A stretch of DNA of 41,952 nucleotides from Qipengyuania qiaonensis (lineage in GTDB: Bacteria; Pseudomonadota; Alphaproteobacteria; Sphingomonadales; Sphingomonadaceae), in the NCBI RefSeq assembly GCF_019711515.1, contig NZ_JAIGNO010000018.1, positions 1-41,952 of the forward strand, given 5' to 3'. The translations under genes were made by a program, and so were the position numbers. Of the stretch, positions 34,015 to 41,952 are shown piece after piece (position 1 is the first letter of the stretch; each line of letters starts with the position of its first letter). The notes below the pieces were generated by a model, which saw only the letters and a list, made by a program, of their open reading frames with translations, was not told the DNA's origin and made no database searches.

Positions 34015-36507
34015 CTATAGTTCCTTTTCGGAAGGCAGGCGCGCGTCTTCCCGGTCGGGCGCCGGCGATGGAGGTTCGGATGCGGGAAGGAGGTCGATCG
34101 CCCAGGCAAGCCCGCGGTGGCGCAGCCATTGGGCGGCGAAAGCCTCTTTGCCGTGCACCTCGATCAGCTCGGCGATGGTGAGTTGGTCGGTTTTCGACGA
34201 GGCGGCGGTGAACGCCAGTGCGACCTCGCCCAGCCCCAGCTCGAACAGCCGGTTGCCGCGCCGCGACTGGCAATAGTAGTCGCGCTTGGGGGTCGCGCGG
34301 CTCAGGATCTCGATCTGGCGCGCGTTCAGCCCGAACCGTTGGTAGATGGCGGCGATCTGCGGTTCTAGCGCGCGCTCGTTCGGCAGGAAGATACGCGTCG
34401 GGCAGGACTCGATGATCGCGGGCGCGATGCTCGAGGTCTCGATATCGGCGAGACTCTGGGTGGCGAAGACGACGCTGGCATTCTTCTTGCGCAGAGTCTT
34501 GAGCCATTCGCGAAGCTGTGCGGCGAAGGCGGGGCTGTCGAGCACCAGCCAACCCTCGTCGATAATGATGAGCGTGGGCGAACTGTCGAGCCGCCCTTCG
34601 ATCCGGTGGAACAGATACGACAGCACCGCCGCGGCCGATCCGGCGTCGACCAGACCTTCAGTCTCGAAGGCTTGTACGGATGCCTCGCCCAGATGCTCTG
34701 ACTCGGCATCGAGCAGCCGACCCCAAGGTCCGCCGATGCAATAAGGCTGCAACGCCTGTTTCAAATGCTGGCTCTGGAGCAGCACGGCGAGCCCGGTCAG
34801 CGTGCGCTCGCTGATCGGCGCGGACGCGAGCGAGCCGAGCGCGGACCAGATATGCTCCTTGGCCTGCGGATCGACCGCCACGCCTTCGCCGGTGAGGATC
34901 GCGGCGAGCCATTCAGCGGCCCAGGCCCGCTCGGCTGGATCTTCGATGCGCGCTAGCGGTTGAAGCTGGACGCCCTCGCCCGCCTCGTCGGCGAGCATGC
35001 CGCCCAGATCCTGCCAGTCGCCGCCCATGCCGAGCGCGGCAGCGCGAATGCTGCCGCCGAAATCGAACGCGAACACCTGGGCATTCTCGTAACGGCGAAA
35101 TTGCAACGCCATGAGCGCGAGCAGCACCGACTTGCCCGCGCCGGTCGGGCCGACCACCAGCGTATGGCCGACATCCCCTACATGAAGGGAAACCCGGAAC
35201 GGGGTCGAGCCTTCGGTCTTGCCGTAGAGCAAGGGGGGAGCGCCGAAATTGCCATCCTTGCTGGGGCCGCCCCGTTCCGGTCCCGCCCATACAGCCGACA
35301 GGGGGATCAGGTGGGCGAGATTGATGGTCGAGATCGGGGGCTGGCGGACATTGGCGTAGGTGTGGCCGGGCAGGCTTCCCAGCCACGCCTCGATCGCGTT
35401 CATGCCTTCGGGGATGACGGTGAAGTCGCGGCCCTGGATGACCTTCTCGACCAGTCGCAGCTTCTCGGAAGCAATGGCGGGATCGCGGTCCCATACGGTC
35501 ACGCTCGCGGTGACATAGGCCATGCCGGCATAGTCTGCGCCGAGTTCCTGGAGCGCGGTGTCGGCATCGGCAGCCTTGTTCGAGGCGTCGCTGTCGAGCA
35601 GCGTCGAGGCCTCGTTGGTCATGATCTCCTTGAGGATCGCCGCGACCGATTTGCGCTTGGCGAACCACTGCCGCCTGATCTTGGTCAGCAGCTTCGTCGC
35701 ATCCGACTTGTCGAGCATGATCGCGCGGGTCGACCAGCGATATTCAAAAGCGAGCCGGTCGAGTTCGTCGAGCAGGCCGGGAAAGGTCGCGCTCGGAAAG
35801 CCGGTGACGGTGAGCGTGCGCAGGTGATGATCGCCAAGGCGCGGTTCCAGCCCGCCGGTCAGCGGCTCGTCGGCAAGCAGCGCGTCGAGATGCATCGGTG
35901 TCTCGGGCACACGCACGCGCTGGCGGCGGGTCGAGATCGTGGAATGCAGATAGGTCAGCGTCTCGGCATCGCCTAACCAGCGGACCTCGGGCACGAAGCC
36001 TTCGACGAGATTGAGGACGCGGTCGCTGCGGTCGGTGAAGCCCTTCAAGAGTTCCCACGGATCGACGCCGCTGGTCGAGCGGCCCTCGTAGAGCCAACCC
36101 TCGGCGCGCGCGGCGTCCTCGGCGGGCGGCATCCAGAGCAGCGTCAGGAAATACCGGCTCTCAAAATGCGATCCCTCTTCCCGGAACTGCTCGCGCCGCT
36201 CCATATCGACCAGCGCCGAGACCGGATCGGGAAAGGTGTTCGTTGGATAGTCGAGCGCAGGCGCGCGCTGTGCTTCGACGAAGATCGCCCAGCCCGAGCC
36301 AAGGCGGCGCAGCGCGTTGTTGAGCCGCGCGGTGGTGGCGACGAGCTCGGCGGGGGTCGCGCTGTCGAGATCGGGGCCGCGGAAGCGTGCGGTGCGCTGG
36401 AACGAGCCGTCCTTGTTGAGGACGACGCCTTCGCCGACTAGCGCGGCCCAGGGCAGGAAGTCGGCAAGATGCGCCGCCTTGGAGCGGTACTCGCGCAGAG
36501 ACATCAT
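34015..36507 (-). CDS. trbE: TrbE, VirB4-like ATPase of the mating channel
   Basis: An 830-residue VirB4-type ATPase that powers pilus assembly and transfer. The N-terminal half (MMSLREYRSKAAHLADFLPWA, DGSFQRTARFRGPDLDS) matches TrbE/CagE. Walker A is GPTGAGKS (about residue 450) and Walker B LIIIDEGWLVLD (about residue 645), followed by FATQSLADIETS and the arginine-bearing segment FLPNERALEP. The first ATG (36507) overlaps the trbD stop by four bases and fixes the start. Length and motifs are complete, so the ATPase should be functional. Confidence 0.96.
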   Translation of the reverse strand: MMSLREYRSKAAHLADFLPWAALVGEGVVLNKDGSFQRTARFRGPDLDSATPAELVATTARLNNALRRLGSGWAIFVEAQRAPALDYPTNTFPDPVSALVDMERREQFREEGSHFESRYFLTLLWMPPAEDAARAEGWLYEGRSTSGVDPWELLKGFTDRSDRVLNLVEGFVPEVRWLGDAETLTYLHSTISTRRQRVRVPETPMHLDALLADEPLTGGLEPRLGDHHLRTLTVTGFPSATFPGLLDELDRLAFEYRWSTRAIMLDKSDATKLLTKIRRQWFAKRKSVAAILKEIMTNEASTLLDSDASNKAADADTALQELGADYAGMAYVTASVTVWDRDPAIASEKLRLVEKVIQGRDFTVIPEGMNAIEAWLGSLPGHTYANVRQPPISTINLAHLIPLSAVWAGPERGGPSKDGNFGAPPLLYGKTEGSTPFRVSLHVGDVGHTLVVGPTGAGKSVLLALMALQFRRYENAQVFAFDFGGSIRAAALGMGGDWQDLGGMLADEAGEGVQLQPLARIEDPAERAWAAEWLAAILTGEGVAVDPQAKEHIWSALGSLASAPISERTLTGLAVLLQSQHLKQALQPYCIGGPWGRLLDAESEHLGEASVQAFETEGLVDAGSAAAVLSYLFHRIEGRLDSSPTLIIIDEGWLVLDSPAFAAQLREWLKTLRKKNASVVFATQSLADIETSSIAPAIIESCPTRIFLPNERALEPQIAAIYQRFGLNARQIEILSRATPKRDYYCQSRRGNRLFELGLGEVALAFTAASSKTDQLTIAELIEVHGKEAFAAQWLRHRGLAWAIDLLPASEPPSPAPDREDARLPSEKEL

Positions 36508-36773
36508 GGCCGCATCCAGATCGGAAAGCGCAGGTGTCGCCGCGCGACGTCCACGAATTGCGGATCGTGTTGTGCGGCCCAGACAGATAGCGCATGGCCG
36601 ATGATCCAGATGACGATGCCGGCGATCCACAGCCGCAGGCCCAGCCCGATCGCGCCCGCCAGCGTCCCATTGACGATGGCGAGCGCACGCGGCGCGCCGC
36701 CCAAGAGGATCGGCTCGGTCAGCGCGCGGTGGACCGGCGCGTAGAAGCCGGAGATCGGTTCGCCCGTTTCCAT
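36504..36773 (-). CDS. trbD: TrbD, VirB3-like membrane protein
   Basis: An 89-residue VirB3-type protein with a short N-terminus (ISGFYAPVHRALTEPILLGGAPR) and two closely spaced membrane helices (ALAIVNGTLAGAIGLGL, LWIAGIVIWIIGHALSVW), ending in RRHLRFPIWMRP. It is normally bound to VirB4/TrbE at the inner membrane. It overlaps trbC by one base and trbE by four. Confidence 0.95.
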   Translation of the reverse strand: METGEPISGFYAPVHRALTEPILLGGAPRALAIVNGTLAGAIGLGLRLWIAGIVIWIIGHALSVWAAQHDPQFVDVARRHLRFPIWMRP

Positions 36774-37105
36774 TAGACCAGCGCTCCGCCGCCGAAGCTG
36801 AAAAAGGAGAGGAAGAAGCTCGAGGCGGCAAACGCGATCGACAGGCCGAAGACGATCTGGATCAACCGCCGCGCACCGCCCGAGGTATCACCGAACGCCA
36901 AAGTCAGCCCGGTGATGATGATGATCATCACCGCGATAATCTTCGCCACCGGACCTTCGATGCTTTCGAGGATCGCCTGAAGCGGCGCTTCCCAGGGCAT
37001 CGACGAACCGCCGGCCTGGGCCGGTCGGGCAAGGATCAGCGCGATCAGGCCGACGGTGGCGGCGAGCATGACGCGGTTCGCGCCGTGCCGAAGGGCATGG
37101 GTCAT
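36773..37105 (-). CDS. trbC: TrbC, VirB2-like pilin
   Basis: A 110-residue prepilin. A signal peptide (VMLAATVGLIALILARPAQA, cleavage after AQA) precedes GGSSMPWEAPLQAILESIEGPVA and two hydrophobic helices (KIIAVMIIIITGLTLAFG, QIVFGLSIAFAASSFFLSF). This is the conjugative pilus subunit. The start overlaps the trbB stop by four bases (ATGA). Confidence 0.95.
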   Translation of the reverse strand: MTHALRHGANRVMLAATVGLIALILARPAQAGGSSMPWEAPLQAILESIEGPVAKIIAVMIIIITGLTLAFGDTSGGARRLIQIVFGLSIAFAASSFFLSFFSFGGGALV

Positions 37106-38088
37106 TCGGGGTCTCCAAGGATTGTTGATGAGAGTGAGGTCAGGCGGTAGTCGGCGGTAGCGGGATCAAGGCCTTCGACGCGCGCCAGTTCGGTGAGGCG
37201 GCGGCCGCTACCGTCGCGGACCAGCACGGCGACGAGATCGATGGTTTCGGCGAGCAGAGCGCGCGGGACCGTGACCACCGCTTCCTGGATCAGCTGTTCC
37301 ATGCGCCGCAGCGCGCCGAGCGCGGTCCCTGCGTGGATCGTGCCGATTCCGCCGGGATGTCCGGTACCCCAGGCTTTCAGGAGATCGAGCGCTTCCGCGC
37401 CGCGAACCTCGCCGATCGGGATACGATCAGGCCGCAGCCGCAGCGACGAGCGCACCAGATCGGACAGCGAGACGACGCCGTCCTTGGTCCGCATGGCGAC
37501 GAGGTTAGGTGCTGCGCATTGCAGCTCGCGGGTGTCTTCTATGAGGACGATGCGATCGGTGGTCTTGGCCACCTCGGCCAGCAGCGCATTGACGAGCGTG
37601 GTCTTGCCGCTGCCGGTGCCGCCCGCGACGAGGATGTTAGCGCGGGACGCGACGCCTTCGCGCAACGTCGCCGCCTCGGTTGCCGACATGATGCCAGCGG
37701 TTGCGTAATCTTCGAGCGTGAACACTGCTACGGCGGGTTTGCGGATGGCGAAGGCGGGCGCAGCGACGATCGGCGGCAGCAGTCCTTCAAACCGCTCGCC
37801 ACCCTCGGGAAGTTCGGCGGAGACGCGTGGGGATTTAGAGTGGACTTCGACCCCGACATGATGCGCTACCAGACGAATGATGCGTTCACCGTCGGCGGCT
37901 AGCAGCGTCATGCCGGTATCGCTGATACCTTCACCGAGCCGGTCGAGCCACAAACACCCGTCCGGGTTGAGCATCACTTCAATCACGGCGGGGTCGTCCA
38001 GCCAGGCGGCGATCGACGTGCCAAGCGCTGTGCGGAGCATGCGCGCGCCGCGTGTATTGGCTTCGGATCGGATCGGATGGACGCTCAA
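37102..38088 (-). CDS. trbB: TrbB, VirB11-like ATPase
   Basis: A 328-residue hexameric VirB11-type ATPase that acts in the cytoplasm at the base of the channel. The N-terminal domain has [20 protein letters not shown]; Walker A is [10 protein letters not shown] (about residue 157), the Asp box [13 protein letters not shown], and the Walker B/His region [21 protein letters not shown] with [11 protein letters not shown]. The open frame begins at a TTG (38088) with AGGGG upstream; the ATG at 38040 is an alternative but has no visible ribosome binding site. It is the first gene of the operon, whereas in related clusters traG and a CopG-like gene precede it. Confidence 0.95.
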   Translation of the reverse strand: MSVHPIRSEANTRGARMLRTALGTSIAAWLDDPAVIEVMLNPDGCLWLDRLGEGISDTGMTLLAADGERIIRLVAHHVGVEVHSKSPRVSAELPEGGERFEGLLPPIVAAPAFAIRKPAVAVFTLEDYATAGIMSATEAATLREGVASRANILVAGGTGSGKTTLVNALLAEVAKTTDRIVLIEDTRELQCAAPNLVAMRTKDGVVSLSDLVRSSLRLRPDRIPIGEVRGAEALDLLKAWGTGHPGGIGTIHAGTALGALRRMEQLIQEAVVTVPRALLAETIDLVAVLVRDGSGRRLTELARVEGLDPATADYRLTSLSSTILGDPE

Positions 38089-38451
38089 GGCTCGGCCCCT
38101 GCAATAGTGCCGGGCGAACCGCCGCCCGGCTGTCGAGGCACATCAAGAGACGCAGAAAAAACTTCCGCGCAACAGTTCGTTGGCGGCGTAGTAGAGACGG
38201 CGGCAGCTACTTGTGTGGGGCGGAAACGCGGGCACGTAGATTGCGCATTTATGTCACGGTCTGACGGGCATCGAATCGATCGACCTGATTAGGGAGCCGT
38301 CGTGCAATTAGTTATGACCAAAACTGGGCCGTAAGCAGAATATCTGATTTTTGGGGCCCTAGGCTGCGAACCCGGACCATCCGCGCATAGCTATTGCTAG
38401 GTTCGAAACGACCCATTGCGCACGCTCGGCTGATGTCTCTAACTTGGCCGT
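38089..38451. other. Region upstream of trbB, no traG or CopG gene
   Basis: These 363 bases should carry the trb operon promoter and that of the divergent kinase gene. A perfect 8-bp stem GCCGGGCG/CGCCCGGC with a 6-base loop lies at 38109-38130, twenty bases before trbB. No traG/virD4, ribbon-helix-helix or relaxase coding is visible on either strand. Confidence 0.55.
38109..38130 (-). promoter_or_regulatory. G+C-rich hairpin in front of trbB
   Basis: GCCGGGCG (38109-38116) and CGCCCGGC (38123-38130) are exact complements. In the trb direction no T run follows, so it is more likely a leader structure or the 3' end of a lost upstream gene than an active terminator. Confidence 0.5.
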
Positions 38452-39021
38452 ATGGATGCCAACAGCAACAATGCCATACGATTGATCGAGCAGGCGAAGC
38501 GACAAACAAGCCGCGTGATTGTTGCGGTCGATGGTCGGAGCGGCGTGGGCAAGTCGACATTCGCCGCCGCTCTGGCGGCAGAAAGCGGTGCGGTCGTTGT
38601 TGAAGGTGACGACTTCTATGCTGGAGGTGTGGAGGTCAGGGGTGACACGGCCGAACAGCGAGCGGACGCGTGCATCGACCGGCCGAAACTCATCGGAGTG
38701 CTGCAGCAGCTGCGATCAGGCATGTCAGTGACCTACCGGCCATTCGACTGGGAAGCCTTCGACGGGAGTCTGGAAAGTCCCGCGAGGATCGTATCTCCCG
38801 CAGATGTCGTTATCGTAGAGGGTGTCTACGCGGGTCATCCTGACCTATGTGACCTGACGCAGGTCAGGATATTGCTGAGGGTTCCGGACGAGCTGAGACA
38901 TCAGCGGTTGATCGCACGAGAAGGCTCAATCGGACCTTGGGAGCGGCAGTGGCATGAGGCGGAAGCGTGGTATTTCTCGCGGCTTGCCACAACCGCGAAC
39001 TTCGACCTGGTAATAGGCTAG
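38452..39021 (+). CDS. Uridine-kinase-like P-loop kinase
   Basis: A 189-residue P-loop protein. Walker A is DGRSGVGKSTFAA (Lys34), followed by VVEGDDFYAGG, a segment typical of uridine kinase/phosphoribulokinase-like enzymes, then VTYRPFDWEAFDG, the Walker-B-like VVIVEGVYAGHPDL and a lid DELRHQRLIAREG. It probably phosphorylates a nucleoside or another small alcohol in the cytosol; the substrate cannot be read. It is a single gene. The C-terminus is short compared with true uridine kinases, as is common for the UridK-like group. Confidence 0.8.
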   Translation: MDANSNNAIRLIEQAKRQTSRVIVAVDGRSGVGKSTFAAALAAESGAVVVEGDDFYAGGVEVRGDTAEQRADACIDRPKLIGVLQQLRSGMSVTYRPFDWEAFDGSLESPARIVSPADVVIVEGVYAGHPDLCDLTQVRILLRVPDELRHQRLIAREGSIGPWERQWHEAEAWYFSRLATTANFDLVIG

Positions 39022-39116
39022 AGTCGGGTCAGGACCGGGCTGTCGGCTTCCGCTTAGAGGAAATGAAAGCACTGAAACCGCTCAGTTTCCGCGCGAAGCC
39101 TTCAACTATTTTCCAG

Positions 39117-39638
39117 TCAACCATGACTGTCGCTTTTCTCGCGCTCTTCTTCGTTTCTTGCCAGCGAAAGGAGATCTGCGACCACTTCCTCCAGGGGCCG
39201 ATCAGTTTCCAGTTCCACTGTGGCCAATGATCTAAGCAGCGGTTCCACGTTACGCGTGTTCTCCACGATACGGGCGCTCTCGACGCCCGACTTCCCATAC
39301 TCATTCGCTGTCCGTCGAGCCACGCGGAAGAGCATGGTTTCGATGGGCGCGCTTAACAAAACCACCTCATCGAAACAGTTCAGGAAGTCGCCGATGTTTG
39401 GCGCGCATCCCGCAAAATAGCGGGGACCCTCGAAAGGTTGTGAAAGGAGGCTCCTGAGCTTCTCCTCGCTCCAGACCCAATCGAAACCGTCGCGAGACCC
39501 TGTCGGATTACCTTCAAAAGGCCGCCACTCGCTGTATCCATCGGCGTCGAGATCGATAGCCCACGTACCGGCGGCCCGCAGAGCCTTCACAGCCGTAGAC
39601 TTGCCGGTCCCTGACATGCCGGTGATAAGGATCTTCAT
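39117..39638 (-). CDS. P-loop nucleotide kinase-like protein (AAA_18/33 type)
   Basis: A 173-residue P-loop protein starting MKILITGMSGTGKSTAVKAL (Walker A Lys13) with IDLDADGYSEWRPF, FAGCAPNIGDF and the lid-like ETMLFRVARRTANEYGKSG, as in adenylate/shikimate kinase-like proteins. The ATG at 39638 is chosen because the P-loop normally starts right after the N-terminus and GGAAAG precedes it. It converges with the uridine-kinase-like gene. It is probably a small-molecule kinase; target unknown. Confidence 0.75.
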   Translation of the reverse strand: MKILITGMSGTGKSTAVKALRAAGTWAIDLDADGYSEWRPFEGNPTGSRDGFDWVWSEEKLRSLLSQPFEGPRYFAGCAPNIGDFLNCFDEVVLLSAPIETMLFRVARRTANEYGKSGVESARIVENTRNVEPLLRSLATVELETDRPLEEVVADLLSLARNEEEREKSDSHG

Positions 39639-40135
39639 GACTGGCTTTCCATCGGGACGGATCTCGATCGAGGTGTGGACAAAGCGTCGCTTCCCAAGGC
39701 CGAGCATCGTGGAAGCACTGTCAGATAGTTTGCCCTGAAGCGCTTCCTGTTCATTCTAACGCTTCTCCATGCTGGTCATCTCCAAACGTGGATCCTGCAC
39801 GGTGCCGGCGGCGAAACTCGGACGTACGGAATGGAGCGCGATGCTCCCGTTGCACACGATGGAATTTCCGGCAACGCAATCTATAGCGGCTCGGATGTGC
39901 CTTTACTCTCCCGGGCCTGGACTGTTCGTCTTCCGGTCGTGACCGGCAGAAATCGACATCTCGCTAGGCACCCCTACCCGATGGGGTTACCCGATTCGAA
40001 ATTCATGCTGGGCTGCTACTTACTCGTTCGATAATGGGCGCAATATGATTGCATAAGCGGCCTGGCCACGACGGCCTCGGTTCAGGATTATGCCACCGTC
40101 CCGGAACAGTCGAAGGAAAGCGCCAGCAGGTCATC
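39639..40135. other. Intergenic region without a recognised gene
   Basis: About 500 bases between a kinase start and the HAD phosphatase. Short frames are incoherent. The last 90 bases include an alternative TTG start (40049) for the phosphatase. No RNA gene or repeat recognised. Confidence 0.5.
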
Positions 40136-40864
40136 GTGCAATACGAACAAGACATTTCCAAGAAGCCTGGCATTGCAGCTCTCGCCGGAGCGACAATCGT
40201 CCTGGACCTCGATGGAACCGTCGTCGATTCCGCTCCGAACATCGTCGCCGCGGTAAATTTCTCGCTGGAGTCAGAGGGTCTCGATCCCATCCGTCTGAGA
40301 GAGGCTCGGCCCCTGATCGCAAACGGGGCCCGGCAGCTCCTACGATACGGTTTAGAGCAGAACGGAAGGGATCCGAGCACGGAGCCATGCGAACGGTTGT
40401 TCGCACGATTTCTGAGCTACTACGAGGCGCACCCGTCTGATCTGACCAAGGCGTTTCCCGGGGTTTGCGAAACCCTAGAATGTCTGCAGAAGTCCGGTGC
40501 AGGCCTGGTCGTATGCACCACCAAAACGACCGGTCTCGCGAAACTCGTTCTCTCGTCGCTCGACCTATCATCATTCTTCGCGGGCGTCGTTGGGGCCGAC
40601 CTGACCTCTGCCTCCAAACCCGACGCTGCGCACGTCCTTCAAGCCATCGAAGCCGTGTCCGGCGACCCAACGACTTCAGTCATGATCGGTGATGCCGAAC
40701 CCGATGCTCGCGCCGCTCGTGCGGCCGGGATCCCGATCGCCTTGGTGACGTTCGGGTATTCACACGTTCCGGTCGACCGCCTTCCGCATGATCTGCTCAT
40801 CGATCGGTTCGACCAAGTCGTTCCAGCTTGTCGCAAACTGCTATCGGAGCGGAGAAAGCGCTAG
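40136..40864 (+). CDS. HAD-family phosphatase, second Gph-like paralog
   Basis: A 242-residue HAD hydrolase. Motif I LDLDGTVVDSAPN has Asp24 and Asp26; motif II is LVVCTTK, motif III SASKPDAAHVL, motif IV VMIGDAEPDARAA. The cap type, the LIANGARQLL segment and the C-terminal LVTFGYSHVP, LIDRFDQV correspond residue by residue with the protein at 16635-17342. I choose the GTG at 40136 because AGG lies six bases upstream and the N-terminus then has the normal length; TTG 40049 would add 29 residues without family character. Substrate is unknown, perhaps phosphoglycolate or a similar phosphoester. Confidence 0.85.
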   Translation: MQYEQDISKKPGIAALAGATIVLDLDGTVVDSAPNIVAAVNFSLESEGLDPIRLREARPLIANGARQLLRYGLEQNGRDPSTEPCERLFARFLSYYEAHPSDLTKAFPGVCETLECLQKSGAGLVVCTTKTTGLAKLVLSSLDLSSFFAGVVGADLTSASKPDAAHVLQAIEAVSGDPTTSVMIGDAEPDARAARAAGIPIALVTFGYSHVPVDRLPHDLLIDRFDQVVPACRKLLSERRKR

Positions 40865-41104
40865 CGCCTCTCAGATGAATCGAATCGACTTTGACTGTCG
40901 TCAAGGTCCTCTCCTGCGCAGCGGATTGAATGAAAACGCTGATCATGCGCATGTCAGGGATGGGGAAGCCGGCCATCCAACCGTTCGGTCGACGACATTG
41001 ATCGCCTTTTCGTTACACCCTCCTTCCGACATGCTACGGGAGCGCTCAACCTGTAGCATCGGCAAGGATGGCGTGAGGCAATTCTGCAAAAGAGGGTTTG
41101 GAGA

Positions 41105-41653
41105 ATGACTGTGGCAGTAACCGAGCTCGACCATCCGGGAACCAGTCGATTGCGCTTCAATATCCCGGGTGTCTCCGACCTCGACGACATGATCGCCATG
41201 TGGAGCGACCCCGAAGTCGCCAAATACATTGGCGGGAAGCCCTCGTCTTCGGAGGAGGTATGGCAGCGGCTCCTGCGTTATCGCGGGCACTGGGCATTGA
41301 ACAGGTTCGGGTACTGGGTGGTCCGGGATCAAAGCAGCGATACCTATGTCGGCGAGGTCGGTTTCGCGGACTGGAGGCGCGAGAACCTGCCCGAGATCGC
41401 GCAACTCCCCGAGTGCGGATGGGCTCTGTCACCTGCCATGCAAGGCAAGGGGCTGGCGCGCGAGGCGATCGAAGCCGTACTGGCCTGGAGCGACGCGCAA
41501 GGATCGATGCCCGAAACGGTCTGCATGATAGCCCCCGGAAACACCCGATCGATCGAGTTAGCGGAGCGCCAAGGCTTTCGAGAAGTCGCCGAGCGCGAGT
41601 ACAAGGGCGCGACCACCAAGCTTTTCAAACGCACCATTTCGTCAGGCGGATAA
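41105..41653 (+). CDS. GNAT-family N-acetyltransferase (RimJ/RimL type)
   Basis: A 182-residue acetyltransferase. RLRFNIPGVSDLDDMIAMWSDPEVAKYIGG and YWVVRDQSSDTYVGEVGF are typical of the RimJ/RimL-like group; the acetyl-CoA pyrophosphate loop is MQGKGLAREAI, and IAPGNTRSIELAERQGF is the usual motif B. GGAGA precedes the ATG. It is a stand-alone gene; the acceptor (protein N-terminus, amino sugar or antibiotic) cannot be told. Confidence 0.88.
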   Translation: MTVAVTELDHPGTSRLRFNIPGVSDLDDMIAMWSDPEVAKYIGGKPSSSEEVWQRLLRYRGHWALNRFGYWVVRDQSSDTYVGEVGFADWRRENLPEIAQLPECGWALSPAMQGKGLAREAIEAVLAWSDAQGSMPETVCMIAPGNTRSIELAERQGFREVAEREYKGATTKLFKRTISSGG

Positions 41654-41952
41654 ACCGGCGGTGGTATTCTGACCGACAAACGTCAGCATGAGCGTGAAGC
41701 GCAATGGCCGGGAAGGGTGGGTAGCGGACTGTCTGCATTTGGGGACTGTTGCTCGAAAGTCGCCTGAGGCTTGCGCCTTCGAGCTTAATGCCTCACAGCG
41801 TCAGGAGCCCATCAGGGCACACGGAGATTTTTTGAACACGATTGCATAGAACGCCTGAGCCTCCGCGGCTCGGCTTTGTTCCCCGTCAGCGCCTATGGCA
41901 CAGATTTGGGGTTGTGATTTAAGGAGGATTTGGGCTTCGTCGTAGTGACGAA
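41654..41952. other. Right edge, no gene recognised
   Basis: The last 299 bases contain no coherent reading frame. AAGGAGG at 41921-41927 looks like a ribosome binding site and a gene might begin just past or at the window edge, but the remaining bases are too few to judge. Confidence 0.4.

Noticed and set aside
34960..35976. 338-codon plus-strand frame opposite trbE
   Set aside because: Shadow of the ATPase gene, with no motif and no operon context.
1..41952. CRISPR array, rRNA operon or intact insertion sequence
   Set aside because: I found no regularly spaced repeats, no rRNA-like conserved stretches and no intact transposase in the window.

Overview
The window is high-G+C alphaproteobacterial DNA, most likely from a sphingomonad (Sphingomonadaceae or Erythrobacteraceae). 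I infer this from two TonB-dependent receptors, a Zymomonas-like GH68 sucrase without a signal peptide, Tat-exported redox proteins, a LytS/LytTR regulatory pair, and a trb conjugation cluster of the TrbK-alt/DUF2274 type. It reads as accessory DNA: a broken integrase at the left edge, several metabolic or repair cassettes as cargo, and a Trb type IV secretion operon on the right. All family assignments come from reading motifs; no database search was run.

Left part (1-9 kb). A P4-type tyrosine integrase has lost its C-terminal catalytic residues. About 850 bases of degraded DNA follow, then a sucrose/fructan utilization locus: a LacI regulator, an MFS sugar permease, a TonB receptor, a GH68 fructosidase/levansucrase and a ROK fructokinase. 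Permease and receptor diverge from an intergenic region that carries two LacI-type operators 22 bp apart. The expected route is outer-membrane uptake, inner-membrane import, cleavage by GH68, and fructose phosphorylation by the kinase.

Middle part (9-28 kb). GST, PaiB-like FMN protein, and Ada lie in one overlapping run, followed by a TonB receptor and a predicted nucleic-acid 2OG-Fe(II) oxygenase; this looks like an alkylation-damage cassette with a receptor inside it. Next come a divergent VOC/TetR pair sharing a palindromic operator, a Gph-like HAD phosphatase, a LytS-type kinase with its LytTR regulator, a secreted alpha/beta hydrolase, a START-like protein and a DoxX membrane protein. 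A LysR regulator then diverges from a tightly coupled trio: a Tat-type SDR, a protein with three carboxymuconolactone-decarboxylase-like units fused to an ABM domain, and a beta-propeller exported protein.

Right part (27-38 kb). A LysR regulator and a small EexN-like protein converge on the operon trbB-C-D-E-J-K-L-F-G-I-DUF2274, which is compact, with several 4-base overlaps. The coupling protein TraG/VirD4, the CopG-like gene and a relaxase are absent from the window, so this is only the mating-pair-formation half of a conjugation system.

Right flank (38-42 kb). Two small P-loop kinases, a second Gph-like HAD phosphatase and a GNAT acetyltransferase are widely spaced single genes. The most unusual candidates are the Tat-type SDR/CMD-ABM/propeller trio, the receptor embedded in the Ada cassette, and the pairing of two possible entry-exclusion genes with one trb operon.
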